The translations under genes were made by a program, and so were the position numbers. From Filosporella fistucella (lineage: Eukaryota; Ascomycota; Leotiomycetes; Helotiales), in NCBI GenBank assembly GCA_030077755.1, contig JAQJZZ010000018.1, forward strand, positions 1,364,001 to 1,428,000: a stretch of 64,000 nt of DNA, read 5' to 3'. The stretch's first letter is position 1. Each line of letters begins with the position of its first letter. The notes under the pieces were generated by a model. It did not search any database. It had not been told where the DNA came from and was given only the letters and a program-made list of their open reading frames with translations. This document shows positions 49,890 through 61,052 of the stretch, piece after piece.

Positions 49890-51294
49890 TTTGGACTCGA
49901 CTTTGAGGTCTGGTTTTAGCTCTAGAGAGCGAATGTGGGGGTCAGGCTGGAGACAGGTCGAGATCGTCAAGCTGTAGTAAATTCAGGAAGGAAGTGAGTA
50001 GATCAGAATGAGTATAGCAAATCGAGGAGCATAGCAGAGTCTTATATGCATAGCCGTACCATGCTCTTCCCGTCCCGCTGCAGGTCTCTGATCACTCGAT
50101 CAATGACATTGCAAAGGCTTTCCTTCTTGTGCTCCTCAAGAGGGTGGAGGGGAGGGAGCAGTCCAGCTCTCCAAGCACAGCCTCTTTAAAAAGGGCCCCC
50201 AACTCCCCAGAAACGGATTAAGATGGCTGAAAAGGACTGTGATAGAAGCAGTTATCTTGCATGAGCAGACTAAAATTACCTCATTCACGATCGAAGTGGT
50301 TGCATGAACATTGCTTCTGTGTCCCAAGTGAGAGTGGTGATGGGTGAGTGGTGATGTGGTTGGAAAGGAGGGGAACAGATTAGGGTGTGTGGAGCCGCTG
50401 AGGCTACGAGGGCTGAGATCACGCTGGGGCCACTGCCACTCTCATTGCCTTTAATGAAAGCTTAACAATGATGGAGCACTCTGTGTTCTTCCTGGCATCT
50501 CAGCGTCATGAGGTATGTCTGTGATAGCAAGGATAAATGTCTTGTGTGAAGGTCAAGTATCTAGATCTGGATTTCTCAAGTCTTGTAGTAGACAGATACC
50601 CAGCACTAACTCTCCAGCGTATAGTAGGATTTAGACACCAATTCGGCAATAGTCGGCAGAAACGAAAATATTATTTTCACCAACACTTATGGAAAGGAGC
50701 ACAATTAATTAAATCTAATAGAATTATCAGCTTAGAGGAATCTGAAGATCTGATACCTGGGTGCTGCTTCTTTGATCATCAAAAGCAGATGCACAATTGC
50801 AGCTGCATATTACCAACACCTCTGGTGTGGGTGGTACAGCCTCATTCCCCTGAACAAAGGTCACCAACAATTGACCTTCATATGCACAAGGCGCAATTGC
50901 GAAATTTTTATCAACATAACCCTGATTCTAACCATAAAACTGACGCATGTTTGAATCCTCACACTTCGACTGGATGTTAGGCTACTTGAATGACCTTTTG
51001 GAGTCATTTGATGATTGAGAACAACTACTAACGGTCTCGAGTAAACAGATTGTGGCACTGAGAAGGTCTCAACCCCCGTGCCGCTGGGCTTAAGAGTCAT
51101 GCTCTGAGTCTTCAGGCAGATTACGAGTAACAGTATTCGGTGACCTCTTGAGGTGACAACACGAAGTCATTGCGCAAGAATGTTGGTCGACATCTTTCTT
51201 ATGAAGATACAATTACTAATGGTGTCTAGCTACTGAATTTATGTATATGGAAACTCCGCTGAAATGGCAAAATACGTTCCAACCAACTCTTGTC
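49890..51294. other. Intergenic
   Basis: No supportable gene. Plus-strand frames at 50537-50980 lack domains and good starts. No repeat or RNA gene seen. The right end is the 3' flank of the GH16-acyltransferase gene. Confidence 0.45.
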
Positions 51295-54200
51295 TCAAGG
51301 TCCGATCTCGATGACTGTTTCTTGAGCCACTCCCTTGCCCTTCTCGCTGTATTCCGGCACTTTTTCGTTACTGTTTGCCTCCTTCCTCTTCCCCTCAGAC
51401 TTCTCAGTCACATACTCAGCTCCACTTTCAAAAACCACTTCGGGCTCTACCCTCTCTATCAACAAGTCCTTATCGAACGGAAACAATGTTGGTCTTCTTG
51501 GTGGTGGCACCTCACTCGCATTTTCCCAGATACTCTTGGTCAGCTTCTTGCCTAGCACCTCGACCAGGGGTGTCACAAATGGCAAGCTGAAAACCAATGC
51601 GGAGTAGCAACATAAAGCCACAATAAACAGATTGACACCATAATTGAAACCTTGAACTGCCAAAAAGACACACACCATTGCTCCCAATGTCCAGAATATT
51701 AAGCCATGGAAAAGGTAGATGGTGAAAATGTGTGGGAATACCCAAGTCAAGGGCTTGCACCCGAAGACTGTCTGGAAAAAAGGGGACAATTCGATGAGTG
51801 ACTGCAGAGCAAAGGCAAACGTAATACCATTGAGTCGGGGAATGAAGTATGCAGATGTTTTAGTGGGATTGACTTGATAAATCGGTAATCCTGTTGCAGC
51901 ATCAGGGTGAATTCTGTGTTCCATGTCCACGAAGTTGTGGTCGACAAGCTGGTTATTAATAACATCTATACTGAGAGAGAGAAGCGTGATGAGAGCATAT
52001 GTGAAAGTCATGGTATAGAATATGACAGGTCGAGCTTGCACCCACTTCCGGTATTTATAGGTGATATCGAGATCGGCAAGCATGAGTCCTAACCAAAAAT
52101 ATGTACCCCAGCTTGAGGCGTACCAATGAAGGATCACACAGAATGCGTAGTAACTAAATCGTTTCCAAGGATTTTTGATTTCTCGAGCCACAATGACACC
52201 GAGTAGGATGAGCCAGGAACCTTGAAGTTGAACTGGGATGGTCCATAGAACGCCAGTGCAATAATTGTAGATAATCTGGGGCGCCGCGTTGGGAACGAGG
52301 TATACCAGCTCTAGAATCTCTGAGAGGAAATCGCCAAATGTGCTGTAAGATACGGCGTATGGCCAGGTCGACCAAGTGATTGAGGGTAAATATTGGAGCC
52401 ATTTCGTCGCGCCACACTCCATCAGAAAATATTCTAACATGGCAACAGACGTAATGGGGATCATCACTATTCGAGGTTAGTCCTGTTCTCTCCCAGCATG
52501 CTGCGTTGACTAAATCTTACCTCTGAAGTTTCTTGTTACGGCTTTCTCAGCAATCCAAACAAGCTTTCCCTCTCGCAAGTACCTTGCGACCAAGAACCGT
52601 GTAGAACAAGTGAAAAATACACCAATCCAAATCTGGTTCATCAAGTAAGGTGTTACAATTTTATTCGCCCATACCTCACTTATGTAATGATGAGGAGCCC
52701 CAGGGAAAACTACCGCAGGGGTGAAGGTAGAGCAGAAATGGTCGACTGAGACAATAATCGCACACATCGCAGTAAGTCCGGCAAGATAGTCAACCCTTTG
52801 CTTTGTTGCGAGAGGTGTCTTTTCTTCCATACTTGGCGCTTTCGACTTCTGTTCTGTGGTGACAACTTCTGCTTCTTTTCCCTTTCCTTCTCCCTTTCCT
52901 TCCACACTGATGTGTCCGATGCTTTCTGGTCTAGGCTCTGAGATACCCTTTTCATGCTCGGTATCATTCTCCTTCTCCGTCTCGTATATGTCCTCCAAAA
53001 ATGGTAGGCTCACCATTGTTGCTGCTCTGCTATCCTCTGGAAATCCTGGTGTAACCGGGCTATTTTTGCCAGTGTCTGGCCTGGAGGAAGGGGGTCTGAT
53101 CTCATAAGGAAAGACGTTCTCCAAAGATATGTTCACCATGGTGGTTGCCCTACTATCCAAAGGAGTTGCTCCTCGACTACCGAGGGAAGATCGTGGTTCA
53201 TCTTCGCTGTCCTTGCCTTTGAGTGTTCCACCGCTACTCCGTGCCGAACCTCCTTGCTGCCAATACGATAGCTTTCTTTCGGTCATACTCAGAGTCATAG
53301 AAGAACTTGAGCTTCGGAAGTTGGTGCTCCCAAATTCCGACTTCGATGTACTCGCGCGGGCAGATGATCTTTTCGAGTCTCTCTTCGGCGTTGGGTCTTT
53401 TGCGTCATTCTCGTCAACCTCAAACTGGTCTGATCCGATGGCAAGGTCTTCAGATTCGCGTGCAACATCTGTCGTAGATGGTTCTTCTTTCGTGCTAGTA
53501 AATTTTGAAATGGCACGAGGGAGAAGGGTATGGATCAGAAGAAGAGTAGAACAAATAAGACACGCGATAGCCATCCAAATAGCAATCCACTGTAATCTTG
53601 TCTTCGGAGTATTCTGCTTCCATGGAATGGATGCCTCCGCGGAATATAGTGATGATGTTCTCAAAGACCAGTCTTCGGTCGAGCAAGTGTGCGAAATGTG
53701 GCACCGAGAGTCAAACTCGGCATGCCCAGCATCTGTCATCAAGGAAGAGTTGAAGAATAGACGAACCCACCCGATGTTAGCAACTGCTACGCTTGCTTTC
53801 CGAGGAGGACCTTGCATAGAGTAAGTGTTGCCGATAGACCAGTGCTTGAGATACATAGGACAAGGAACAGAGGGTAAGCTGGGAAGTGTTTTTCTGGACA
53901 ATGACCTGGTCTTGATTCCCCCGGAGAACCAAGTAACTCCCTTTTCCGTCCAGTCGATACGGTGTTCGGTGAAGTCCCATGGGTTCACCAAATTGGAAGA
54001 ATTTTCCCCCAGTGTACTGAAGTTGGTGCCTAGAACGCGAGATGGAAATTCATCTGCGAGCAATGGCGTAACCCAGGCGTTTGTCGGGTCGTCGGTGTTC
54101 ATGACATCGAGATGTATTGATTGACTCTCGTTATATTGGAGAACCATAGAGAGTGAAGTGCCCCCAGCATCTTGCCCTGCTGGTCTCAAAAGAGATCGGA

Positions 54201-54582
54201 AAGAGCCATACTGAATGTCCTGGCGCAACGTCCGAATACCTCCCCCAACGACAACATGATCTGACTGGGGCCTCGACACATGTAGTGCCAAAGAGCCATC
54301 TGTACTGTTGGGTTGAACGTTTGATGCTGACGCGCCCTGTCGGTAGATAGAATTCCAACTTTTCTCATAATGGTTGGTGTATATTTCGGTGGAAAACTCG
54401 GGCGCTAAAGCGTTCGTTTCGTTGAAGTACACGATGATAGACTCTGTAAAAACATCACCGGTAGAGCCATCTAGATATCCGCATGAGCACTCAGTATGAC
54501 GTGTTGATAACACATCAGCTGTTGCAGTAGCTTTGTTGTATATGCATGTGACTGCAACAAAATGTACAAAACGGAAGAACAT
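51295..54582 (-). CDS. GH16-like domain fused to membrane acyltransferase-3
   Basis: Exons 52521-54582 and 51295-52466 (intron 52467-52520) give 1077 residues. ATG 54582 is the first in frame and opens a signal-like MFFRFVHFVAVTCIYNKATATA. Residues about 30-310 read as a GH16 jelly-roll: YGSFRSLLRPA, TSLSMVLQYN, EHRIDWTEKGVTWFSGG and a C-terminal W-rich strand. At the usual ExDxxE site the residues are S155, H157 and D159, so hydrolysis is unlikely. One membrane segment follows (about 330-354), then a 240-residue charged, Ser-rich cytosolic linker with a repeated DSRA(T/A)TMV motif. From about 594 an acyltransferase-3 domain begins (DYLAGLTAMCAIIVSVDHF, His615) with about ten membrane helices and a polar tail. 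AT3 proteins move acyl groups to sugars across membranes; the outer lectin-like domain could hold the glycan acceptor. It heads the glycan cluster, divergent from the glycosyltransferase. Confidence 0.82.
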
Positions 54583-55780
54583 TATGAAGAGAATGAGGCA
54601 CAATTGGCCAAGAAGCGAGCAAGTATGCCCACTTCAATAATACGTGTGGTGAAAAACAGATCTTCAGGAGATACCAGCTGATTTTAGAGGATACGAGTAG
54701 GCTGTTAGCTTATTAAAGAAATGTTAAGAGGACTACACAAATGGGAAGCTCGAAAAGTAAAGTCAACATCAAACTCCAAGTGGCGCTTCTGCATAGAAGG
54801 AGATAATTTGCAAGATTGCAATCATCTACCTCGTCCTTGACCATCGAATTTCGTGTAAAAGAATTCGAGAAGCCTCATCTGGGTAACTGCCCACTGAGAC
54901 ACTCTGAGTGACACCACAAACACAATAATTTTTGAAGCTGAAATTCGGTAGCCCGTAGAGCAGGAGCGAAATTATCAAGAATGTGGATGGCCGGTGACAA
55001 AAGAAAAGTGATCAATGCATTTAGACAACATGCCGTTTATCGTCTGATTTTGGCCATTGTTGAGGTGCAGATTGGATGAACTCGTGAGAGCAAAATAATA
55101 GGAGAGAAATTGATAAGGCCAGCCTCGGCAATATGGGCAGAATCGTTGGAGCCCTGCGAAACCACGTTCATTGGTGGACCAAAATAGTACGCCTTCTGGG
55201 TCCCCATTTTCGTTTCAACCTGACTTCAACTTTCTTCTTCGTTGTCAACATCGCTGCGCATTGATGATCAATCTGGAATATCTTCAATGCTTGGTGTCCA
55301 CCTTCAACACGAGATATCAACCACTCACGATAATTCCTCAAGTGTGCAATGCGCAACAGCTCCCCCATGATCGTCTGCCGCCGCCAATCAATCGGGTCTT
55401 GCCATAGTCTTGGGATGCCTGTCCCGTGGCTCTGGGTCTTCTCTATCAAGTCTTTGCCGAAGCCGAAGTCGTGAGATTCCAGATGCAGCTGCTTCGGGGT
55501 GATAGCGAGTGGGGGTGAATACTTTCAATAAATTGTTTTTCTGTCAAGGTCTTCATAATTTATCAAAATGGCTGACAATTACAAAATTTTCCATCTATCA
55601 AAATTATCATGAAGCCACAGTCGATGCTGCCGCTGAGTAGCGTGAAAGTAACTGTTGTGAAAATTGTTTATCAGTTTGAGTATCATCGTTCTACAAATCT
55701 TTTTATCTGTCGTGTAAAGCTCTCCGTCGTTGTTCCTTCCGCAACTTTGTGTTCTTCACTCTTTACCTTGTGTTCTTATA
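54583..55780. promoter_or_regulatory. Divergent promoter region of the glycan cluster
   Basis: A 1.2 kb gap separates the start codons of the GH16-acyltransferase gene (-) and the GT2 gene (+), allowing shared control. A minus-strand frame at 55168-55449 (93 codons) has no domain and is not called. No specific binding motif is claimed. Confidence 0.5.
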
Positions 55781-57543
55781 ATGTCTATGATCACAGAAAT
55801 TCCCAGGATGCTTGACGATACTCTCCATCCGTCAACACAACACACTTCTTCAGATATCAAACGATTTCTGGCCTGTTCGCGGCGCCTTCTAGGAAAATAC
55901 TCGGCATTTATCTCAGACTGGACACCCTTCCTTCTTGTTGCCTCATATTATTGGTTCTCAGTTAGTCTTTACGTTCTATCACCGGAATGGATTATGGCCA
56001 TTTTTTGGTACATTTACATGATTACCAATTTTTATATTGCCAGTACCACCGTTCTTGAAGCTTTCATGTCGATCAAGCCTTGTAGAGAGGCTCGGAAGGT
56101 CATCACTAAGGCACAGCACAGCGACTGGAAATTCCCTACCCTCGATGATGACCTGCCGATTTTGGATTTATTAATCGTGGCATATCTGCCCAACGGTATG
56201 TTTTTTAGATTTATTTTTCGTTTTGTACAATAGCCAGCCCTTCCCAATGACTCGCTATCGAATGGGCCAGTGGCAGGATCTAATGTACCTACAGAGCAAG
56301 ATATTATTATGGACCGCGCAATTTACGCATTGGAAAAGATTTCCTATCCCCAACATCTTATTCGGATCAATATTTTGTATAATACTCTAACCTCAATCGA
56401 GCCGCTCGAATCAGAACTAGCATCATTGCCAGAAAGATATCCTCATGCTAGGGTATTCAAAGTTCCGGGGTCAACCTCTAAAGCTGACAATCTAAATTTT
56501 TTCTTCACTCTCGATACTGGGTCGGACATCATCGCGATATTCGACTGTGATCACTACCCTCATCCAAATGGGCCAAGGTGGGCAGTGGAAAGATTTCTCT
56601 CGGATCCGCAAATCGACATCGTCCAAGGTCGATGTGTCATTTTTAACTCTACTGCTTCGTTCTTGGCAGCAATGATAGCAGTAGAATTCGACAAGATTTA
56701 CGCTGTATCACATCCCGGTCGCTCGACTATGTGGGGATTTGGGTGAGTTTGGTCTTCCCTCCATGAGCTCAAAACTGACACCCCTTTTGTTTGTTTTGCG
56801 GCAGTAATGGGTTTTGGAGAGCATCGCTCTTGCGACGTTTGAAAATGGATGGCTCCATGCTTACCGAAGATATCGACTCCGCACTGCGAGCTGTATCAGA
56901 GGGGGCGAAGACTGTTCATGACCTGAATGTAGTCTCATACGAACTTGCTCCAACACAATGGGCAGCATTCTGGAAACAGCGACTACGTTGGGCACAGGGC
57001 TGGGCACAGGCCAGTCTTCGCCACGTTGTGATGTCCTTCAACAAGCCGCAAGAAGGTGTACGACCCCGAGACAAGCGAACAAGATTTGGACTTTTCTCAC
57101 TCCTGATGATCAGAGAATGGTCGTATTATCTTGTCACCCAATATACTTGTCTCGTATTTAGCATGGTCATCACAAACTTCCCCAAAACTGCTGGTCAACT
57201 CGCACGCATGATATTCTTCCAGTTTCCGTTATCAGAATGGTTTTTTGTCATTAGGTAAGTCGTCGATGCCAGAGAAATGGGAGTTTATTGACGTATTCCA
57301 GCGTTCTATGCTTGATCGCAACTTTGTGGATCACAAACAGAGTTCGATCTGAGTTTGTGAGCCCATGGATGATCATTACGTTCTCGGTATTGTATCCTTT
57401 CTACCTTGTGCTTGCTGCTACAATCGGTAGGTCTCCCAAACGCTTACTTCGCCCTCTTTCATTGATTCCATGTCTTAGGTCTATATGGTCACGCTCGAGC
57501 AGTAACAAAGTACTCAGCCTGGAACCCTACAGCAAGAACCTAA
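55781..57543 (+). CDS. Family-2 processive glycosyltransferase (polysaccharide synthase)
   Basis: Exons 55781-56195, 56295-56742, 56805-57254, 57302-57426 and 57479-57543 (introns 47-99 bp) splice to 500 residues. Two N-terminal membrane segments (about 44-95) precede a cytosolic GT-A domain: VAYLPNE (substrate loop), KADNLN, the metal-binding FDCDH (Asp222/Asp224), TEDID (catalytic acid near Glu309-Asp310) and QRLRWAQGW (Gln346, Arg349, Trp350). This D, D, ED, QxxRW set defines membrane-bound processive GT2 enzymes such as hyaluronan, cellulose and chitin synthases. C-terminal membrane helices close the channel. The protein is short and lacks the extra domains of fungal chitin synthases; it is nearer the cellulose/hyaluronan-synthase-like group. 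The sugar is unknown. It sits between two acyltransferase genes, suggesting an acylated polymer. Confidence 0.88.
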
Positions 57544-58622
57544 TGCTATCACGGAGCACGAATGACGAGGTGAATGCAGATAATATCTACTTCCTGTACT
57601 GTACATATATTTGAACAACTTGTAAAAATTCTTGGCTTTTGGCGTTTGGGAACGTCTCAGTATTGGTAGATAAAAGGTGGCACAATTCGTAATTGGGAGG
57701 ATATTTGACGATGACAAGAGGATAATAATGATTTTCAAACGTAACTAAGTTTTAAGACAATAATCATTTTAAACGTTCTCTAATGTCCCTGTGTAATTCT
57801 CAGCCTTGTACAGTAATCTGGCTCCTTGGTCCTGATCGTGAACGGTATCACAGAACCCTTCAGAATGATCCTAGTCCCTACTATTCCAGCTTTCCGGTAA
57901 CTCCCGGGCAGTCCCACTCCATCCTAGTGTCAGATCATTCCGGCTCAACATGCTCTGGAGACCCTACCCACTATAGTCTCCAGAAGCAGTCGTGACTCCA
58001 AATCTTGCCTCTGTGTGTCTATTGTCAATTGGGCTTGGGCCAGAAACACGATAGTCACGCAGCATTGCTGAACTGCTGAGATCGAAGAGCCGCAGCATTC
58101 ACACATACATGCTTGAAACCTGGTCAATATTCCAAATTCTTTCTTCAGCACTTGTCAAGCCTACACATCAGAATAATCCTAGAAAATTCTCTTCATATGA
58201 GAAGCCTCCCATGAGTCGAATTAAGCATCCACTAATTTAGATCTCCCGCTGCATGATCCGGCTTGCCGTCCAAAAAGTAAACATGTTCTATTTCCAAACA
58301 TCGCCAACCTTCAACACATGCTTTTTTTCCCAGGGAAGGACCGGGATTGGAAGTTTTATGCCTAATATTCCGAGCTGAAGAAAAAGAGAAGCATATATTT
58401 ATGCATTGAGATGTAGTGGATTGGCGTGGGGGCATTTTCGGTGGATTGGGGTTGATGAATTGAGGAGGAGATGATGAGATATGCACGTCACAAAAGTGGA
58501 AGAAAGGAGTCTGCATCGTAATCAAAGCAGTTTGTATACATTTAGTATTGGATCCTGAAAATCCAATTTTCTTTACTCAAGTTCACTGGGCATTCTTTTC
58601 GCTTTCTCGGTCCCCTTACACA
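57544..58622. other. Intergenic within the cluster
   Basis: GT2 3' flank and upstream region of the second acyltransferase. A plus frame at 57783-57995 and minus frames at 57945-58151 and 58232-58525 are unsupported. No RNA gene or repeat seen. Confidence 0.45.
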
Positions 58623-59978
58623 ATGGAAAAACTCACCCATCATCTCCGCAGACTGCGACCTTCTCCTTCTCCCTGTCCCTCTCAAGCCCACCTCTTGGGA
58701 TTACGAGGTATTCTAGTGATCTCTTCCTTCCTCTGGACATTTCTCCAGGTTTTTGCTCCTGTTACGGTCAAAGACAGCCTCAACACGACCGGTTCTCCCC
58801 TCCACCTCGCCATACGCAAAACGTTCTCAGTTCTCTGCTGGAATCAATCACTCATCTACTCGTTCTTCATCACCCTCTCTGCTCGTAGTATCTGCATCCC
58901 GTTCGTCCAAAATCCAACATCCACGACTGTTGCTTCAAGCGCTTTCCGCCGAGGACTTCGACTCCTCATCCCAACAACCGTTTCTCTAGCCATTGTCCAA
59001 CTTGTGTTCCTTGGGACAGGACATACGTACATTGATGATTTCAAAATTCTCACTGGCAACATCTCTTTCCAGACTCCTTACAAAATCCCTCACTTTTTGG
59101 CTTGGATGAATTCTGTTTTCAATCTCTTCTGGAGCACTCGCAATTTCGCATCTCAAGCTGGGTCTACTGCTTTCCCATCACAAACATTATGGATCGTCAA
59201 TGTCCTGTTCTCACAAAGCCATACAATATTCATGACTATGGTTATCATACCATATACTCGCAACTCGTGGCGAGTGAAAGCTTTGCTGCTGTTTATCCTA
59301 ACAGCTTGGTGGGTTCAGAGTTGGGCGTGGTTTTCAATCACTGCACTTCTACTGTGCGATGTCACAATGAACATGGAGTTCAAAGCCAAGTCGCAAGCAG
59401 GATTGAAATTTTGGCGATCGTTCCGTTTGCCGAGTCTGGTACTTTATGGAATTTTGATGGTAGCTGGTTTGACAATGCAGTATCTGTGGACTGCATGGAG
59501 ACCGCAAATGACGAACGGGGAGCTGAGAATCCATGCGAATTTATATGATGGTACTGACGGCCTGAATGACAATTATGACCTGCGAGAGCCACAAGCCAGG
59601 ATGGATAACTACTTTTTCATCGTAGGCTTTTTGCTTTGGCTTGAAACATCTGACTTCCTACAATATATATTCAATTCGGAGTTCTTGATGTATCTTGGGA
59701 GGAGAAGTTTTGGTGAGTCGAGCCAATTCCATACTTTCAAGAAACCCATCTAACTGGACTCAGCGTGGTTTTTGGTTCAAAGTATAATCATATACGCTGC
59801 CGGGATAAAATTATATATGCACTTGCATGGCAATGGCTGGTCGGACTCGGGTTCAACGCTTATGTGCTTGTTAGTCTGCCTCCTAACAATCATTCCGTCC
59901 GCAGAAGTCTTCTTCAGACTCGTTGAGATTCCATCCCAAATATTTGCAAAAGAGGCGTTCGAGTGGATCAGAGTATGA
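58623..59978 (+). CDS. Membrane acyltransferase-3 family protein
   Basis: Exons 58623-59712 and 59764-59978 (intron 59713-59763) give 434 residues. The first in-frame ATG (MEKLTHHLRRLRPSPSP) is chosen; the frame upstream has none. About ten membrane helices are visible from LLGLRGILVISSFLWTFLQVF onward, with the AT3 LRG start, an internal RRGLRLLIPTTVSL block, NVLFSQSHTIF and a C-terminal SAEVFFRLVEIPS. In bacterial AT3 proteins a His follows LRG by about 12 residues; here that place is Trp-Thr-Phe, as I recall for a fungal subgroup. The role is probably O-acylation of a sugar or lipid-linked glycan across the membrane. It follows the GT2 gene in the same direction and ends 65 bp from the convergent UstYa gene. 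Confidence 0.82.
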
Positions 59979-60042
59979 AACAGGAATATATTAGACCATA
60001 GTAGCAATAGAAGCTCACACTACATGCTTCAAGGTATTATAA

Positions 60043-61052
60043 TTATGGATGCTCTTCTAATCTATCTCCTGGCCTTCTCGTTGGCCTGTTATCCTCTGGG
60101 ACTGTGTCAAGCTGATTCAATTCAGCCCAATTTTTTATGGCTTCAAAATCCTTACACTTGTGCTTGGTGCTAAAGTCCGCGACTGGACCCGGTTGATTCT
60201 CAACCCAGACAAATGAAACCAGGCCAATGTCAGCTGTACACATTAACTGTTGCCGAAGGAAGTCGAGACAATGTCCTGGATATAATTAGCGAATGTCTCA
60301 CCCAAACCCGAGAAAGTAGCGCAAACATACCAACGTGTATTTCAACAATATCAGGGGAATTCGAGAATTCATTTTCTCCCAAATCACGGTAATAACCATA
60401 ATTGAACCATGCAGATTTTCGTAACAGATTCAAGCAATGTAATTGATGAAATACTTCCACCATCGCCAGATATCCACCACCTGTCTCTGCAGGAAACTTG
60501 ACATTTCCTGGAGGTATGCCAGACTTGACACCAAGGCTTTCGGGGACTTTCATCGGATTGACTGGATACTTGCGTCAATACATGATTTGCATGGGCGTTT
60601 GAAGACGTTTCTTTACTCACACTGTATTCCAAGTTCATTCCAAGCATCGTCCACTCTCTGACTAGCGTTCTCGCGATAGATATTTCCTCTGGTGAGCTTC
60701 GAATCAAAATTTATGTCATGATACGTGAGGCCAATTTCTTGAGATATTGGAGCTGTCAACTCGTTAGTATTCCCAAAATAACATTCGAAAGTCTCGACTC
60801 ACAAGGTAGATTGGCATGGTCAATACACAAAGAGTTCAAGTCCCTTGGCCAAGACAGCCCTAGTTTGAAAGCTACTAGACAGCTAAAAATCCATCCCACA
60901 ATGGCCGTAGCTATGATTAGAGTGAGAGGTACACGACGGATACTCCATCTTGGGCTCAGATCTATAGAAGACCTGCCACTTTCATTGTGCAAGCCATCCA
61001 CAGCCGCCTTGTCTTGAAGAGGGACGGGAGAATAGGAAGGACCGGAACGCAT
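60043..61052 (-). CDS. UstYa-family (DUF3328) oxidase-like protein
   Basis: Four exons, 60803-61052, 60621-60752, 60331-60561 and 60043-60275 (introns 50-59 bp), splice to 281 residues. A cytosolic N-terminus precedes one membrane anchor (about 41-62, LTLIIATAIVGWIFSCLVAF). The lumenal domain has both hallmark motifs: HQLHCLNLLR (His166, His169, Cys170) and HCLDFLRQ (His206, Cys207). UstYa proteins act in fungal RiPP pathways (ustiloxin, cyclochlorotine-type), where they perform oxidative cyclisation, hydroxylation or chlorination. No RiPP precursor with repeated cores and KR sites is visible in the window, so its substrate here may be another cluster product. It is convergent with the second acyltransferase, 64 bp between stop codons. 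Confidence 0.88.

Noticed and set aside
55168..55449. Minus-strand 93-codon frame in the cluster's divergent promoter
   Set aside because: No signal peptide, domain or repeat; not convincing as a RiPP precursor or enzyme.
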